64,000 nucleotides of DNA from Pseudisothecium myosuroides. Its lineage: Eukaryota > Streptophyta > Bryopsida > Hypnales > Lembophyllaceae. Shown one piece after another: positions 1 through 11,619 of this stretch. Both the position numbers and the translations under genes were made by a program. The stretch is taken from positions 5,396,501 through 5,460,500 of the forward strand of contig OX637288.1 in assembly GCA_951799445.1 (NCBI GenBank), written 5' to 3'. Each line of letters opens with the position of its first letter. Positions within the stretch are counted from its first letter, which is position 1. The notes beneath the pieces are model-generated. The model worked only from the letters and a program-made list of their open reading frames with translations. It was not told the DNA's origin and ran no database searches.

Positions 1-320
1 TTTCTTTTTTGAGGGTATTTTGGTTGGAGTAAATATTTCTAGAATTTCATTGTTGCCACCAACCTTTAAATCATCAAGAATGATGGAGCTAGCAGCATTC
101 ACAAAATATGCTCAAATATGATACTCTCTGCATGGATTTGGGTGCCTAAACCATGACGTCTAAATTGGAGATTTTGCATAGATCTAAAGGATGGATTTTG
201 AGTTCTTGAATGCATGTATCACTAGCACAAAGACTAATAATATAGTTAATCCCTCGTGGGGAAGCTTTTTGAAGGTTTTTAGTGGTTAGTAGGACAAAGG
301 GAATAAACTAGAGCAACGCT
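1..320. other. no gene recognised
   Basis: AT-rich sequence with no reading frame or repeat that I can assign. It lies just outside the segmental duplication that carries the first BAHD copy. Confidence 0.5.
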
Positions 321-2360
321 TTCATGAGCCCTCTTCTAGTTGCCATACTTCAAGGGCGCTCTCTTAGTGCATTTTTCGCAACACAGAGAGAAATGCTCAA
401 CAATTCAACCGCTGTCCGAATGCCAAGCTAAATTTTCAACGAAGCGGTGAAGCGGTGAATTCCCACGCTAGGGAGCTTCGAAACAGATCCGTTCGAGCTT
501 GGCCATGTCGTCCTCAAACAAAGCAGTTAGCACATCAATGCTTCCATCGTTTGTGGACGAAGGAACAAGCAAGACAAGGCCTTCGACATGCACAAACGGA
601 GGGCCCATAAACACGGGAGTGCCCCACCCAAAGTCCAGTTTATGAAACGGCAGCTGCACCCAGCTCGTGATCCTCAAATTAGGGCTCAGTACTGAGCTCT
701 GGCTTCGTGCAACAGAGTTCCTGCGCTCCTGCTCCACGAAGTCCATCGCCGATCGCATGTACTCGTCGTCAATTCTGCGAATGGAAGCTAGTATGCACAA
801 GAGACGCAGCGAAGGAAAGAGGCTCATCGAGCAGACGGCTCACGGTGGTGGTAGCACAAGCATAGAAGATGCAGTTCCCAAAGTACTTCTCCGGCATGGG
901 GGGACGCAATCGTCGTCTTCCGGCGGCCGCGATCAAGCTCCGCGTCGAAATGGCACCCGTCAATCCGCGCGCCTTAGTCATGCATCGCCAAACGTGCGCG
1001 GTTAGGGTTTCGAACGTGGTATAGCCGCGCTCCTCCACGCTCTGATCCTTCCTTATGGCGCTTGCCTTGAGGTTCGCTACGGCTTCACGGTTGAAGTGCA
1101 GCTTCTTTGTTACCAGAGTCGGAAGAATGCATCCCTCCGACGGGGGTTGCTTGTCGGGTTGTTTGTTCGGTTTCTTGTATTCATCGTGTTCGAAGATTGG
1201 CGAGGGTTTCTCGCGGGGCATCAAAAAGGAGCGGTCATGAAGGACTGGAGTGATGGGGAGGTTGGAGTTGCAACAAGCGGCCGCCCATGCTAACATGAAC
1301 TGACCCGCAGCCTCGCCGTCTGCGACTTGATGATGGTACGCCACGCCGAGCGTCATCCCCCCGCATTCGAAAGTCGTGACCTACAGCAATTCGTACACCA
1401 CTTAGCCTCATGGCTGGAAAGAAAATTCCTGGTTAAATTCGGGACAATTGTAGAATCGGGACCTCCATTGCCGAATGTGTTTAGTAAAAATATCCTCCAT
1501 AGGGGATGCCTGGGTTTACTGCAGGGGAGGACCCCAATTCTACATTCTTCCCCTAGAATTTCAATGAAGCATCTTTCGGGGGCGATCAGACACAAATGCA
1601 GGCTTTCCTACAAACACTCCCCTGGACTACAAGACCAATTCTGAAATAATTTTGCCAGCTCGATCAAATCCTAACAAACATCACTGACCTGGACGAGCAA
1701 AAGCTCTGCCGCGCCGCGATTGGGAGGCACGAGCTCCAGCAGCTGCGGGGACGGATCGAACGGGAAGAGGTCTCGCAGGGGGCCATCCGCGACAGCTTCG
1801 AGAAACACAACTCCGTCGTCCGTGAGCTCAATGGCCGGACGGTCGGTGGCGGAGTCCCTTCCGAGACGACCCGCATACTCGCGATACTCCACCAACACGT
1901 GCCGCAGGGCGTCTTCCAACGCGGTGGGAGCAGCGCTCATTGTTGAAGAAGACTCGAATGCGTAGACCACCTCCATATGCACCATGGGCACCAATAAATC
2001 CGAGCTGCTCAAGGGGATGCAATTGCACCCTCCCTTGGCTGCAGCTGGACCATTCGCAAGGCCATCAAGCGCAGCACTGTGGGGCTTCACGAGACGCGCT
2101 GCTCCTCTCTCAATCTTCATCGGGATCCTCATGATCCGAGCTTCAGTTACAATTGCACCACCTTTCGGGAGCAAGGCAATTGCGACAGAAAACTACAGTA
2201 AGCTTATTGATCAAGGTAATCCAATGGTAAACACCAGCTCAGAAATCCAAGCTTGGGCTTGCTGCTGGTTGCGGGGTTGCGGGATTGCCAACTCGCCAAC
2301 TTCGTTACCCATTGTTCGCTTCAATGTAAGCTATTTACAAATTCTGTCAGATCAGGTTCA
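320..2360. repeat. segmental duplication, copy 1 (BAHD block)
   Basis: About 2 kb that aligns almost continuously with 20885-22880, including 3' flank, both exons, the intron and about 200 bp of 5' flank. The shared 3' flank contains AATGCTCAACAATTCAA and the shared 5' flank contains TTACAAATTCTGTCAGA. The copies lie about 20.5 kb apart in the same orientation, with many substitutions and a few small indels, so the duplication is not very recent. Boundaries are approximate. Confidence 0.85.
468..2132 (-). pseudogene. BAHD-family acyltransferase, copy 1, frameshifted
   Basis: BAHD enzymes move an acyl group from an acyl-CoA to an alcohol or amine and act in the cytosol. Exon 1 is 1689-2132 (first ATG at 2132). 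The intron is 1381-1688 (GT...TAG, phase 0). Exon 2 is 468-1380. The catalytic HHxxxDG motif is present as HHQVADG near the start of exon 2. The second hallmark, DFGWG, is also present but in another reading frame. Compared with the intact copy at 21027-22669, this copy has a 4-bp insertion (CTAG or GCTA) at about 787-791. It ends the frame 6 codons later (stop at 769) and would give a product of about 350 aa lacking DFGWG. In-frame differences also exist: a 12-nt duplication after the start and loss of two codons. The remaining sequence is open, so inactivation looks recent. A sequencing error at the 4-bp site would be the main alternative. Confidence 0.85.
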
Positions 2361-2389
2361 TAACTGATTGTCAGCCATAATCGCCGCCG

Positions 2390-4740
2390 CTAACGTTTTG
2401 TGTGCCGCCGCCGCTGACGTATCGTGTCCGAAGGATGACATAGAATCCTTCTATGTAGGACAAAAGTGCAACTGTCATCTTCAGACGATTTTGTTATGGA
2501 AAGGGGAGGTTTTCTACAGTAGTTTGACTTCCAATGAGTGCTCGTGCATTTTTTTAGGCCAACGATTCCTACGATATTCAAAGGGCTGATTTTCACAGTC
2601 ACCAACCCGTCCTTTAACCTGGTAAAGTCGCCATAGCCATTCATTGAGGCTCCTAGATGACAATACTATGGTCTACACAAAGATTGGAAGCATTTTTTCA
2701 TAAACTTTTCTGTTGTTGACCTTTAGTGGTGGATTATGACGAGTTTTCAATTGAATTTGTAGCCTTACTAGTGTTTGTCTTCAAGTAAATGAGAAGTTAG
2801 TAAAAAGAGCGGATCACAAAATATGTTATTTTAGTGTATTTTGGAAAGTTGTTGTTCCTTGCTCTAAATCTGAAATTTTGCCGTAAAAATGATATTTTTT
2901 GAATTTGAGCCCAACTAACAAAACAAAGGTCATCTCTCTAGTTTCTAATCCAATTTGAACTTTAAAAAAATTCCTAACATTGAAGATTTTATTGCAATTT
3001 GAACTTTGGATGCATTTTCAATGTCTATTATTTTCTAATTATAGAATGATATGGAAATTGAGTTTGTCACCATAATATATACACATGGTGAAACTTTCAG
3101 ATTTTTTTGAATTTTTCTTCTATTTGGTATGATTTTTCTTCACTTTTTCTTCAAAAATTCTTTAAAAAATCTAATTTTCACAAAAAATCTAAATATTTTT
3201 GGAAGTGTAGAAGACATGTAGTTCCATCTTTGAAAAATAAATATAGAAATTTTCATTCATATCTAGTTGCAAAATGGTAGAAAATTGAGTGATAGGCAAT
3301 GAGGCTTGAAAACAATGGTCATGGATTCGTCTTTTAAGGGTTAAGGGTTGACCAATGCTACAAGGGTCCTTTTTCCTTTTACAGGAAGTGGGAGCCATCG
3401 AGCGTGGTACCTTTCCATTTAGCCAATGGCTCTCATCCAATGAAAATAGCATTGCAATTTCCAAGCCATCCAATCGTTTTTTACATACTATAACTAAAGT
3501 CTTTCCCAGGCATATAGGAAGGTGTCATACCCAATTTTTGAATTATTTCTGTCTATTTGACTCTTGTTGTGTAAATAGGGTTATCATATTGTCTCATTTT
3601 CACTTCCAAGTCAATTAGAATTGTAGATAATACTCAAGACTTGAATTGGTGGAATCCTTGGATTTGAAAAAGGCAATTTGATAGGATTCGAAAAGGGTCA
3701 AATAGGCTTGGTAGCTCTTCTTGTGAAGAGTTGTCTTCCCAGTTTTGGAACATTAAGTCCAAAGGTCAATTTGCTTTTTTCTTTAGTTCATACCAAAGTT
3801 GTATGACTCACCAATATACTTGTACTTTTATGTGAATATAATTTCTTCAAGCTTTCCACTTGTAAAACGTCTATTTTGCTAGTGTGAGCTCAGGTGAAGT
3901 TGGGCGGTGTGATACTGCTGGCTTTGTGTGCAAATTTGTTGTCTGTCTATCTGGCTAAGTGATTTGGCTTGTGCGTGAATGTGGAGAAGCGATCAAGTCA
4001 ACTGGACAAATTGAAGTGAGTAAGTTTGTGATTAATCCTACGTGTTATAGAAATTGTATAGAAGTCTTGTTACCGATAATTTGTTATAAGGTATTGCGTG
4101 TGTGAAGTTATTGGCTACTTGACTGAGTATATGAATCTGTGATAGTGAATTGAGAGTCTTGTCAATTTGATTATGTGCTATGGTGTAAATTGCAGTGAGT
4201 GCAAATGCTTGTTAAATTGACTGAGAGTGAATTGGAACATGAAAGGTGAAATACCGGTCTAATTGATTGTTTGATAAATTGTAAGATATATTGTGTATCA
4301 AAATTGTTGTCTACTTGGCTGCGAGCGTGTCTGGCTAGTAGACTGCTTGCATCAGTTTGCATTAATACAATGATATTCGGATTGAATTGAGAATGTTTAT
4401 GCTGTGAAAAAGTTGAATTCTAATCCAAGTCGAGTTGATTGTGTGTTGTGAGTTTAGCAACTGAGGATAGTTGTATGATGATGATTAAATTCAAGTTGAT
4501 AAATTATGTAAGTTGATGAACAATTTGATTGCCGAGTGATTTAATTGGTAAGATGAAATTCTAAATTGAACAAGTATTGTTTTGTCAATTCTGCCGAGTT
4601 GGTTCTATAAAAATCTTGGAATTAATCGTAAGAGATTCAAATATAGAAATCTTGTGAATTCTAACTTAAGGTAGTGGACTTGTGTGTGAAAACCACTAGA
4701 GATCGTGCTATCATCGACTTAACTTTGGAGAATTGACAAA
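2390..4740. other. gene-poor AT-rich spacer
   Basis: No convincing coding potential: the open frames are short, unrelated to known families by eye, and have no conserved motif. I see no clear terminal repeats. The stretch 3850-4740 is unusually rich in TTG/TGTG words but I can give it no identity. Confidence 0.5.
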
Positions 4741-5686
4741 TTAACCCCTAAAGGACCGGCATGCGTTTTTTGGCCATATAGAAATTTTGGGCAGGTCCGT
4801 GTGACTAGAGATTTTTATATTTTAAGCTGAAATTTTAATAGAAGGTGGGCGCGAGGAATATCTTTCATATGCACTAAATTTCAGCACATTTGAAAATAGG
4901 AGTCAAAAGTTATGGCCAAATATGTTACTTTTTTTTGTAACTGGGCAGTCCGGGCAGCAAGAAAAATTTGGCAAAAATTTGATTTTTTTTAAAAAATATT
5001 TTTTATTCTTGTAGATTATATTTTTGTGTATCTGGAAAGCTTTGATTCATTTCATTTGGATTTGTTATGAAAAAATTATGGACATTCTTGTTTTTCGGGC
5101 AATTAGAGCATCTTCTTGAAAAAAATAACTTGTAGGATGCATTTCTAAATGCTATTTTTGCAATTTAAATAAATAAATAAATTCTCATGGTTTAGTTTAC
5201 TTGCTAGAACAATCTCACCATTGGGATTAGTGTATTTTAATTCCATCTAAAATATATTAATGTTTTAGATTTTCCTTCTATCTCGTACCTACTTCTATTT
5301 AATAAATTTTTAAGGAATGATAATTAAGTTTTTTATGAATATTTTTTTTTTCCCTAGACTCTCAACTCAATTCTCCACTATAAAGATTTGAAGCACAAAA
5401 CTCTGTAGTGCAAAAATTTTAAGTGAAAAATGTTTAAAGTCAAAAAATCTAGTCCCGCAATGTGCTGAAATACTTGTTTTTTCCACTTTAAACGCAGATA
5501 TCTTGCAATCTGAGCGGTCAAAAATTCTGAAATTTTTTCCACACATTCTCATACTAGTTATGTGTAAGATCCTACGGTTAGATGTGAAAATAAAGACATT
5601 TTTCAAATTTTTTTACTCCTTGCTATAGAAATGGCAGTTTTGATGGTTTTTTGGCAGAAAAAAAGACTTGGGCCTTTAGGGGTTAA
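4741..5686 (+). mobile_element. TTAA-target DNA transposon, family 1 copy A
   Basis: A 946-bp element bounded by TTAA on both sides. The termini are CCCCTAAAGGACC on the left and CCTTTAGGGG on the right (inverted). It aligns with copy B (6181-7112) in the opposite orientation over most of its length, e.g. the AACTGCCATTTCTATAG stretch near one end and a GAAAGCTTTG stretch inside. No transposase is visible, so it is non-autonomous. TTAA target plus a C-rich terminus is the piggyBac hallmark, but the superfamily assignment is inference. One open frame (5367-5606, minus) has counterparts in copies B and D; I treat it as nucleotide homology rather than a gene. Confidence 0.8.
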
Positions 5687-6180
5687 AGTAGCATGTGTGT
5701 GTGACGTTAATTGCATTAGTTCTTTTGTTTGTGATTGGATAAATTAAGTCTAATTGATGGTGAAGTGATATTTTGGATATGTGATGAATGCAGATTGACG
5801 CATTGTTAAAAATTGACATTGTTAATGTGTGTGTAATACTATAAACCGATCAATTGTCAAGGTCTAATTGACAGATTGCATTTCAAATCTAGATCTAATT
5901 GCAAGAGTTAATCTCCAGCATTTGTAAGTCTAGTATGCTTACAGACGATTGAAAAATTCAGTCAATTTGTAAAACGCAGCATGAATAACAACTGATAGAT
6001 TTATACCATAAGTAAACGGGCACTACTAAATATTTAGCCATATCCAATCGCATTGGTAAACATGGCAATGAACTAATTAATTATGTCTAGTCATTGTGCC
6101 CATACAGTTGAGATATTTGACCAGTTGTAAATTTTGGATCATTTGTTACAATTGTGTAAAACTGCATTGGGTAAGTCCGA
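5687..6180. other. spacer between two transposon copies
   Basis: AT-rich sequence between inverted copies A and B, with no gene or repeat end recognised. Because A and B are inverted relative to each other, this 0.5 kb would form the loop of a large inverted repeat. Confidence 0.5.
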
Positions 6181-7112
6181 TTAACCCCTAAAGGACCAAC
6201 TGAAGGTCCTTTTTCGCCCAAAAAACACTCAAAACTGCCATTTCTATAGTAAGAAGTAAAAAAAATTGAAAATTGTTTTCTTTTTTACATCTAACCATCG
6301 GATATTACACCTAACTAGTATGAGAGTATGTGGAATTAATTTCAGAATTTTTGACTGCACAAATTGCAAGATATCTGCGTTTAAAGTAAAAAAAATAAGT
6401 TTTTCAAGATATTGCGGGACTAGATTTTTTGACTACAGAGTATTTTTAACGTAGAATTTTTGCGCTACAGAGTTTCAAATCTTTATAGTGGAGAATTGAA
6501 TTGAGAGTCTAGGAAAAAAAAATTCAAAAAAACTTATTTATCATTCTTAAAAAAATTGTTAAATAGATGTAAGTACAAGATAGAAGGAATATCTAAAATA
6601 TTAATATCTCTTAGATAGAATTAAAATGCACTAATCCCAATGGGGAGATTGTTCTAGCAAGTAAACTAAACCATGCAAAAAAAAATTGAGAAATTTGAAA
6701 AATTGCATTCAGAAATGAATCCTACAAATTATTTTTTTCAAGAAGATGCTCTAACTACCCGAAAATCAAGAATGTCCATAACTTTCTCATAACATATCCA
6801 AATGAAATGAAGCAAAGCTTTCCAGATAGGCAAAAATATAATCTATGAGAAAAAAAATAAAAAATAAAATTCAAGTTTTTTTCCATTTTTCTTTTGCTGC
6901 CTGGATTGCCCCCCATCCCCTCGTTTGAGCTTATTTGGTCATAACTTTTTTTCCCGGGCACTGATTGTGAAAAAAATTATATTCCCACAAAGCTTATCAG
7001 TTTTTCTGTCTCCAAAAAAAAATTCAAAAAATTAGGACAATATTTCAGCTTGTAGGTACCTGCCCGAGAATGCATTTGTCCCTCCAAGGGACAATGGTCC
7101 TTTAGGGATTAA
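6181..7112 (-). mobile_element. TTAA-target DNA transposon, family 1 copy B
   Basis: A 932-bp element flanked by TTAA (6181-6184 and 7109-7112), with termini CCCCTAAAGGACC and GGTCCTTTAGGGA. It lies in inverted orientation relative to copy A. The left end duplicates AAGGTCC within about 20 bp. A GC-rich patch near 6900-6920 also occurs in diverged form in copies A and C. There is no transposase-like frame. Confidence 0.8.
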
Positions 7113-7283
7113 GTCTAACTGATCGAAAACTGGGCAAGTCTTGCTTACGGTTTCTCAAATCAACAGTCTACTTACAGCTTAGATAGTGTAAAACAAATTG
7201 ATGAACTCATCTATGAATTAAAATTAAGTCTATACATACCAAGATGATTTCATGATAGAATTTCACATTTGAAGTCTATAATT

Positions 7284-7481
7284 CACTACAAGAGAAAGGG
7301 GTGTTTTAAGTAGTGTCCTAGACATCACGTCTTTTAAGTAAGTTTTTAAGTAAAATTTTACTAAAAAGATTGTCTTTTTAGTAAAATTTTACTTAAAAAC
7401 TTACTTAAAAGACGTTACTTAAAAGACTTAAAAGACGTGATGTTTAGGACACTACTTAAAACACCCCTTTCTCTTGTAGTG
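7284..7481. mobile_element. CACTA-type palindromic MITE 1
   Basis: 198 bp, almost perfectly palindromic. It starts CACTACAAGAGAAAGG and ends with the inverse CCTTTCTCTTGTAGTG. The 3-bp target duplication is ATT (7281-7283 and 7482-7484). CACTACAAGA is the plant CACTA/EnSpm terminus and the 3-bp duplication fits that superfamily. Both arms carry repeated AGACG and TTACTTAAAA words. A transcript would fold into one long hairpin, a possible small-RNA source (inference). Confidence 0.9.
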
Positions 7482-7484
7482 ATT

Positions 7485-8286
7485 GTGTCAAATCTCACAT
7501 ATAGAATATCCAGTAGTTGGGATTTGCCTTTGTTGTCACAGGCTAAGTCCAAACCCAAAGTCTATAGTACTAGTCAAATCGACAATGTAGCCTCTAGTTA
7601 GTGGCTAATTGACTATGTCTTAAAAACAAGTCAATTGGACGGCCATAGGTCCCATTTCTTTGTTGTATTGCCCCTAAGTTGGTAGTAAGTCAAATTGACC
7701 TACAAGAAATTGAGCGAATTGGCTGACGTAAAGATTGTTGAAGCACCAGGAAAGATTTAATCTTTTGTTCATTCATAAAGAAATATAAAATCTTTGTGTA
7801 CAATGAAATATAATTAAGCTAGAAATGCCGGGCTTGATTAAATAACGAGAGAAAAAAGAAGATCAATTAAATATACTTGCAAGTTATTTGAATTTTATAT
7901 AATATTATTAAGTGGCTCAAGCATACATTTGCAAAGACAAATTGACCATTCCTGGACGAATTGACTTGAGAATTGACAAGAGCCACACACTAGATAGGAC
8001 AAGGACGTCATACATGGAGTCTTATATAAAGCATTTGGTTTTGGATTGTGACAAATTGACGTTAGGAATTATTTCCTTGGGTTGTTTTTATAAATCAAAC
8101 TACAAAACAAAGTAGATAAGTACACACAATACAAAAGAAGTGACTTTAGTCACAAAACATTAGACTTATTGACTTTTCCTAGAGGAATTATCCCCCTATA
8201 TTCATTGTCTTGGGATTTTGTCAAGTAGGCAAAATCTACATTACAGAAGGCATTACCTCCCTCAAAGGGGAAATGCTTCACGTTGG
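7485..8286. other. spacer without recognised gene
   Basis: AT-rich; the only longer frame (7912-8115) has no recognisable domain. Several GTCAATTGAC-like words are scattered here, but I can assign no element ends. Confidence 0.45.
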
Positions 8287-8390
8287 TTAACAATGTTATG
8301 AGTACATTCAAGCTCATGCACCTTGAAATTGACTTCTTGAAAATCTTCCCAAGAAGAAGAGTGCTTCAAGCTTGTTAACAATGTTATGTA

Positions 8391-9223
8391 CAGTAAGGTC
8401 TACTTCATTTACAAATTGCCGCTTTGAGGCATTCAATTTTTTTTGTACAATGCGTAATATAATTGGCATATTTTTGGTAAGCATATTTTTGAAAAACATT
8501 TTATGCAATTACAATCAAGCATAAAAAATTTCAATTTTAGAAAAGCTAAATTTTATTTTTGGTGAATTTTTGAAGTCAATTTTCATGCTTTTACATACTA
8601 TTTTATTGAAAACAATTGGTGATGAATTTTTTTAATTCAATTGCATATATATATAGGGAATATCTATATGCATATCTTTCAAATTATAAAACACCCAATT
8701 ACATAACAAAAATATGCGTAAGGAAGACTTAAATGTGAGACGTCATATAACCAAAATTTGTGAAATTGATATCTTTATATTTTAACAAGATTTTGCTATT
8801 TGACCTGCACATTTGTAATGATGTTACAATTATTTTTCCAAAAACCCAATAAAAAATAAAGATATCAATTTCATAAATTTTGTTCATAAGATGCCTCACA
8901 TTTAACTCTTCCTTGCTCATATTTTTGTTACTTAATGGGGTGTTTTTTAATTTGAAAGATATGTTCTCTACATATGTATACAATCAATTTAAAAAAATTC
9001 ATCACTAATTGTTTTCAATAAAATATTATGTAAAGCCATGAAAGTTGACTTCAAAAATTCACCCAAAATGGAATTTTGCTTTTTTGAAACTAAAGTTTGG
9101 TATGCTTGATTGAGAATTGGATGTCAATTATGCAAGACAAAGAATTCTAATTTTTTTCTATACTTTGCAATTAAAATTGGAAAGGCTCAAACCGGCAATT
9201 CGTAAATGAAGTAGACCTTAGTG
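8391..9223. mobile_element. mariner-like foldback element
   Basis: 833 bp with long inverted arms of several hundred bp each. Termini are CAGTAAGGTCTACTTC and the inverse of CACTAAGGTCTACTTC. It is flanked by TA on both sides (8389-8390 and 9224-9225). The paralogous tandem unit at 11531 retains the empty site ATGTTATGTACACTTAG with a single TA (11545-11546), which supports a TA target duplication. TA duplication suggests Tc1/mariner. No transposase; both arms contain only AT-rich sequence. Confidence 0.75.
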
Positions 9224-9289
9224 TACACCCAAGCTCATGCACCCTGAAATTGGCTTCTTGATGCTTATAAGCTTTCCAAGAACAAGAAT

Positions 9290-9511
9290 CACTACAAGAG
9301 AAAGGGGTGTTTTAAGTGAGTTTTTAATTATAGTCCAGACACATGATTTTAAGGTAATGACCATTAAGGAGGTTTCCAACAAAATTATACATAAAACACA
9401 TGTGTTTAAAGTTAAATTTTGCTGAAAATCTCCTTAATGGTCGTTACTTAAAATCATGTGTATAGGACTATAATTGAAAATTCACTTAAAACACCCCTTT
9501 TTCTTGTAGTG
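9290..9511. mobile_element. CACTA-type palindromic MITE 2
   Basis: 222 bp; starts CACTACAAGAGAAAGG and ends CTTTTTCTTGTAGTG. The 3-bp duplication is AAT (9287-9289 and 9512-9514). It has the same termini as MITE 1 at 7284 but a different core, with arms sharing CTCCTTAATGGTC and CATGTGT inverted words. It is inserted in the second unit of the tandem repeat that begins at 8287. Confidence 0.9.
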
Positions 9512-9526
9512 AATGCTTTACACTAA

Positions 9527-11534
9527 TTAACCCCTAAAGGACCGTTGACCCTTCAAAGGACAAATGCGTTTTCGGTCATGTACCTACGAGAATTTGCATT
9601 TTCAAGATTTTCTAAATTTTTTTATGGAGGTACAGAATGAAGAGAGCTACTTGTGGATAAATTTTATTTATTGATTTAGAGCATATTACAAGAAATTATG
9701 GCTTTTTTATGCAAAGTGTAGGAGGAAGGGCAGGGCAAGCAAGGCATGTGGCCACTGGGAGGTAGTTGACTCCCAGAGGGTAGTGGATGGGGCATGAGGT
9801 GGAAGACAGGGTCAAGCAAGAAGGGGCCCAGCCGGCACCCCCGCCCCATAGTGGGACACAACTGTAGCTGCCTTGCAGCGCAATTCGCTGCCTTCAACCC
9901 TGCCTTCACAGCGGACCCTTTAAAAATTCCCTATGACTATTTTGGAGATTTTGTAGGTTTTCCTACAAGTTTCTCCTAGTTTTTATGTTTCCCTGTGTTC
10001 TAATGTCATCATGGAGGGATCTCCAAAGAGTTTCTATGCAAAAGGAAATTGTGAGTTTTCTTTGCAAGGATTTTCATAAATTTCCCCCAAATTCCCCGTG
10101 TGCAATCCAAATTGGTAGACTTTGCAACACGTTGACACATCTTACATTTCAATGTTGTTTCCACCTAATATTTGGTAGATTTTAGAAGATTCAAATTGTC
10201 CCATATCGATTGTCGAGGGTACCATGAGGTTGGACACATAAGACTTGTAAGTTGTCAATCTTCAAGACAATGAATTCAATTCTTAGAAATCTAACATTTC
10301 TACAGTTGGTACATTTTAGAAATCTCAGAAATTTTACAATACATGAAATTGTAAAATGTTCAAACAAATAAAATCTACATGTAACTAATATTTTGAATTA
10401 TTGAAATCTAGCTAATGGTCTAGTCTAAAAATTCTGAAATGTACAAATCAATAAGATTGGAAATTCAAAATCTACATATTTGTTAGATTTCAGCTTCCAA
10501 AATCTACAAATTGAATTGATTATGCAAACTAAAATCTACATTAAAATTAGATTTTAGTGGCTTAAATCTACATTCTAGATTACTGAATTCTAAAATTGAG
10601 TTGATTTTGAGGTGGGGACATCTTCAAATAACACTAAAAAATGCACAAATTTCCCCCTTAAAATTCTCTGTCTCACATTTCCCTGTGAGAGTGACATTCC
10701 CTGTGAACAACAAATTGTAACATTTCTTTGTTTCTTTGGAGGGGATTTGGAGTACAATGCCTGTAGGGAATTTAGAAAAGGCTTCCTGTGCTTGTAGCAC
10801 CGGTGCAGAGCGACAACGCGAGTGCAAGGCCGTACCCCCGCTTTGTGGCAGGACCTGTAGACTTGTGCTTGGCAGGGCCTACCTTGTGGTAGGAGTAGTC
10901 TCCCTTTCCAACCTTTACGGAGAAGGGGGAAGGAAGGGACCAAGTCCAGACCCTTTATTTTAAACTAAGGAAGGCAAAAATTGACCTGGCCACTAATTAT
11001 TTTTTGGGAGACCTTTAATTACTTTTTTTCCTAAATTTTTTTTCTTATGTTGTCCGAGAATGGCATGTCTATGTTTTTATCGTTCAAATTTTTGTTTTTC
11101 AAATTTTTCAAATTTACATCATGTTTGCAATTTTGCCTAGTGTATGTGCACATTGCAAGAATTTTTTTGATATGCTCTTTTGCTTCAATTGATTTGAAAT
11201 TTGTTCCACACATACCTAACATGGTCTCCTACATGAAGGAATTGAAGCTCAACTTTGTGTAGAGAATTTTTTTCCTATAGCACTGGTCAAAGTGAGCTGA
11301 AATTGTAGAGTAGCATTCAAAAAAACTTGTTTTTCAACTTTAAAAGCTCATATCTTTCAATCCGTACAGTCAAATTAGGTGAAAATTTTACCACATGATT
11401 GTACACAAGTAAAGTACAAAATCCTATGGTTAGATTCTTAAAAAAAAAATTGTTCTTTCTTGGATGAATGTAGCAAAAATGGTAGTTTTTAGTACTTTTT
11501 GGTAGAAAAATGACCCTGGTCCTTTAGGGGTTAA
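9527..11534 (+). mobile_element. TTAA-target DNA transposon, family 1 copy C, with GC-rich core
   Basis: 2008 bp flanked by TTAA (9527-9530 and 11531-11534), with termini CCCCTAAAGGACC and GGTCCTTTAGGGG. The left arm matches copy B and the right arm (from about 11270) matches copy A. The centre, about 9720-10970, is absent from A, B and D and includes two patches clearly richer in G+C than the surroundings (9720-9910 and 10790-10960). No domain is recognised in the short frames there. Either this is a longer parental form or a later insertion or captured sequence. The empty target site is preserved at 8287-8290. Confidence 0.75.
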
Positions 11535-11619
11535 CAATGTTATGTACACTTAGGCTCATGCACCTTAAAACTGACTTCTTGAGAAGCTCAAGAGGAAGAA
11601 GAAGCTTTTGGAGGTTTCT

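Noticed and set aside
667..1005. Plus-strand open frames across the BAHD copies (also 1055-1293, 21226-21579, 21610-21864, 22269-22514)
   Set aside because: They overlap the minus-strand BAHD exons, follow their codon bias and have no domain of their own; they are shadows.
10590..10943. 117-aa minus-strand frame in the core of copy C
   Set aside because: No recognisable domain, unusual residue mix, lies within a transposon; not supported as a gene.
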